A DNA stretch of 13,826 nt, taken from NCBI GenBank assembly GCA_035345935.1, contig DAORDK010000079.1:1-13826 (forward strand), in the 5' to 3' direction. Below, piece after piece: positions 12,272-13,826 of the stretch; position 1 is the stretch's first letter, and each line of letters opens with the position of its first letter. Under the pieces are notes generated by a model, which saw only the letters and a program-made list of their open reading frames with translations, made no database searches and was not told where the DNA came from. Made by a program: the position numbers and the translations under genes. The stretch is from SSSZ01 sp035345935. GTDB lineage: Bacteria > Pseudomonadota > Gammaproteobacteria > Burkholderiales > Rhodocyclaceae.

Positions 12272-13826
12272 TCGACGGGAGGTTCCTCGCGGTCGCCGGT
12301 CTTGCCCCCTCCTTCCTGGTGGCCCTGGCCAATCTGGCCCAAGCGGCCGACGCCCCGGCCAATTTCAAGCAGCACTGCGCCGCTTGCCACGGCGCTGACC
12401 GCCTGGGCGGCATCGGCCCCGCACTGCTACCGGAGAACCTTGCGCGCCTGCGCAAGGCCGAAGCCGAGAAGGTCCTTCGCGAAGGCCGTGCCGCGACCCA
12501 GATGCCGGCCTTCGGCCAGCTGTTGGCGGCCGACGAGATCAAGGCTCTGGTGGAGTACGCCTACACTCCCATCAAGCCCGTGCCTGCCTGGGGTGAGGCC
12601 GAGATCAGAGCGTCCCGCGCCGTCTATCACGCCCCCGGCAGTCTGCCGGACACCCCCGCTTTTGCCGCCGATCCGCTCAACCTCTTCGTCGTGGTGGAGT
12701 CCGGCGATCATCACGTTTCTGTCCTGGACGGGGACAAACTGGAGCCTATCCATCGCTTCCAATCGCGTTTCGCCCTCCATGGCGGCCCCAAATTCACCCC
12801 GGACGGGCGCTACGTCTTCTTCGCCTCCCGCGACGGCTGGATCACCAAGTTCGACCTGTGGAACCTCAAGGTGGTGGCCGAGGTGCGGGCCGGAATCAAC
12901 ACGCGCAATGCGGCGGTTTCCGGAGACGGCAAGTGGGTCGCAGTGGCCAACTACCTGCCCCACAGCCTGGTCATTCTCGACGCCGACCTGAACCTGAAAA
13001 AGATTCTCCCGGTCAGGGACAAGGACGGCAAGGCCAGCTCCCGCGTCTCGGCCGTCTACGACGCCTCGCCGCGGCGGAGCTTCGTGGCGGCCCTGAAGGA
13101 CGTCAAGGAAGTGTGGGAGGTCTCCTACGATCCCAAGGCGCCGGACGTTCCCATCGGCGTCATCCACGACTTCAAATACAAGGAGGGCGCCTTTGTCGAG
13201 GGCTTCCTCAACCCGCAGCGGACTTTCCTCGACGATTACCTCGATGATTTCTATTTCACCCAGGGCTACGACGAACTGATGGGCGCCTCGCGCAACGACG
13301 CCAAGGCCGCCGTCACCGGTCAGGTGGTCAACCTGGATGCGCGGAAGAAGATCGCCGATCTTGAGTTGCCCGGCATGCCCCACCTGGGTTCCGGCATCAG
13401 CTGGCAGTGGCAGGGCAAGACCGTGATGGCCACGCCCAACCTCAACGAGGGGGTCATCAGCATCATCGACATGGCCACCTGGAAGACCGTGAAGCAAATC
13501 AAGACCCGGGGCCCCGGCTTCTTCATGCGCAGCCACGAAAACAGCCGCTACGCCTGGACCGACTCGATGATGAGCAAGGAATTCAAGGACACCATGCAGA
13601 TCATCGACAAGGAGACGCTGGAGATCGTCGCCGAATTGAAACCCGAACCGGGCAAGACCTTCGCCCACGTCGAATTCACCAAGGACGGCCGCTATGTGCT
13701 CGCCAGCCTGTGGGAGGACGACGGCGCCCTGATCATCTACGACGCCGCGACCCTGAAGGAAGTGAAACGCCTGCCGATGCGCAAACCCGTGGGCAAGTAC
13801 AACGTCTGGAACAAGATCACCAAGTC
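12268..13826 (+). CDS. nirN: NirN, periplasmic c-type/d1-type cytochrome (dihydro-heme d1 dehydrogenase), 3' end cut by window
   Basis: This frame is open from the ATG overlapping the nirJ stop to the window edge: 519 codons with no stop. Residues 1-27 form a Sec signal peptide, with likely cleavage after AQA. A cytochrome c domain follows with CAACH (37-41) and likely axial Met79. A d1-type eight-bladed propeller runs from about 115 to the end. His171 (in FALHGG) aligns with the proximal heme d1 ligand of NirS; His372 is a candidate distal-side residue. FLDDYLDDFYF (320-330) is typical of NirN/NirF and not of NirS. The presence of a cytochrome c domain excludes NirF. NirN performs the last step of heme d1 formation, oxidising dihydro-heme d1 in the periplasm. 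The visible end, GKYNVWNKITK, is close to the usual C-terminus, so probably only a few residues are missing. Confidence 0.92.
   Translation, partial: MIDGRFLAVAGLAPSFLVALANLAQAADAPANFKQHCAACHGADRLGGIGPALLPENLARLRKAEAEKVLREGRAATQMPAFGQLLAADEIKALVEYAYTPIKPVPAWGEAEIRASRAVYHAPGSLPDTPAFAADPLNLFVVVESGDHHVSVLDGDKLEPIHRFQSRFALHGGPKFTPDGRYVFFASRDGWITKFDLWNLKVVAEVRAGINTRNAAVSGDGKWVAVANYLPHSLVILDADLNLKKILPVRDKDGKASSRVSAVYDASPRRSFVAALKDVKEVWEVSYDPKAPDVPIGVIHDFKYKEGAFVEGFLNPQRTFLDDYLDDFYFTQGYDELMGASRNDAKAAVTGQVVNLDARKKIADLELPGMPHLGSGISWQWQGKTVMATPNLNEGVISIIDMATWKTVKQIKTRGPGFFMRSHENSRYAWTDSMMSKEFKDTMQIIDKETLEIVAELKPEPGKTFAHVEFTKDGRYVLASLWEDDGALIIYDAATLKEVKRLPMRKPVGKYNVWNKITK

Noticed and set aside
12268..13826. 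Identity as NirS, the nitrite reductase itself
   Set aside because: The FLDDYLDDFYF stretch and the GKYNVWNK end fit NirN, while NirS has a different propeller sequence and C-terminus. The NirS motifs around its catalytic histidines (for example FLHDGG) are absent.

Overview
This is a GC-rich window with tightly packed genes and many 4-bp start/stop overlaps. It looks chromosomal and most likely comes from a denitrifying betaproteobacterium. A member of the Rhodocyclales or a relative is my guess, from the style of the heme d1 genes and the paired cyanophycin synthetase genes; no rRNA or other marker confirms it. There are no tRNA or rRNA genes, CRISPR arrays, insertion sequences or prophage genes.

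Layout. (1) Positions 1-1428, plus strand: a small FKBP-type prolyl isomerase and an RluF/RluB-type rRNA pseudouridine synthase, joined by an ATGA overlap. A good sigma-70 promoter at the left edge points out of the window, so a divergent gene should lie just to the left. (2) Positions 1435-10741, minus strand, read from right to left: an ABC exporter-type half transporter with an unusual N-terminal extension, a DUF1854 protein, CphA', CphA, a MaoC/PhaJ-type hydratase and an AI-2E-family membrane protein. The first four form a cyanophycin (multi-L-arginyl-poly-L-aspartate) gene set. The last two follow after a 210-bp gap and may be a separate unit. (3) Positions 10742-11131: a divergent control region of 390 bp holding a candidate -10 element for the cyanophycin operon and a perfect 14-bp FNR/DNR-type palindrome placed correctly for nirJ. 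(4) Positions 11132-13826, plus strand: nirJ and nirN, two late genes of heme d1 biosynthesis for cytochrome cd1 nitrite reductase. nirN runs off the right edge and probably lacks only a few codons.

How the genes may work together. CphA should build the nitrogen-storage polymer cyanophycin from aspartate and arginine. CphA' is a paralogue that looks unable to do the full job: its Mur-ligase half stops before the C-terminal domain, and its ATP-grasp half has lost a substrate loop. However, it keeps an intact HxxEH...E motif in its N-terminal domain, and CphA has lost half of that motif. The two proteins therefore look complementary, with primer generation or hydrolysis on CphA' and polymerisation on CphA. 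The coupled ABC transporter (PH-like domain and zinc ribbon ahead of the membrane domain) and the DUF1854 protein are, from memory, known in databases only as cyanophycin-associated families, and their role is open. This four-gene set is the best candidate here for an under-described system.
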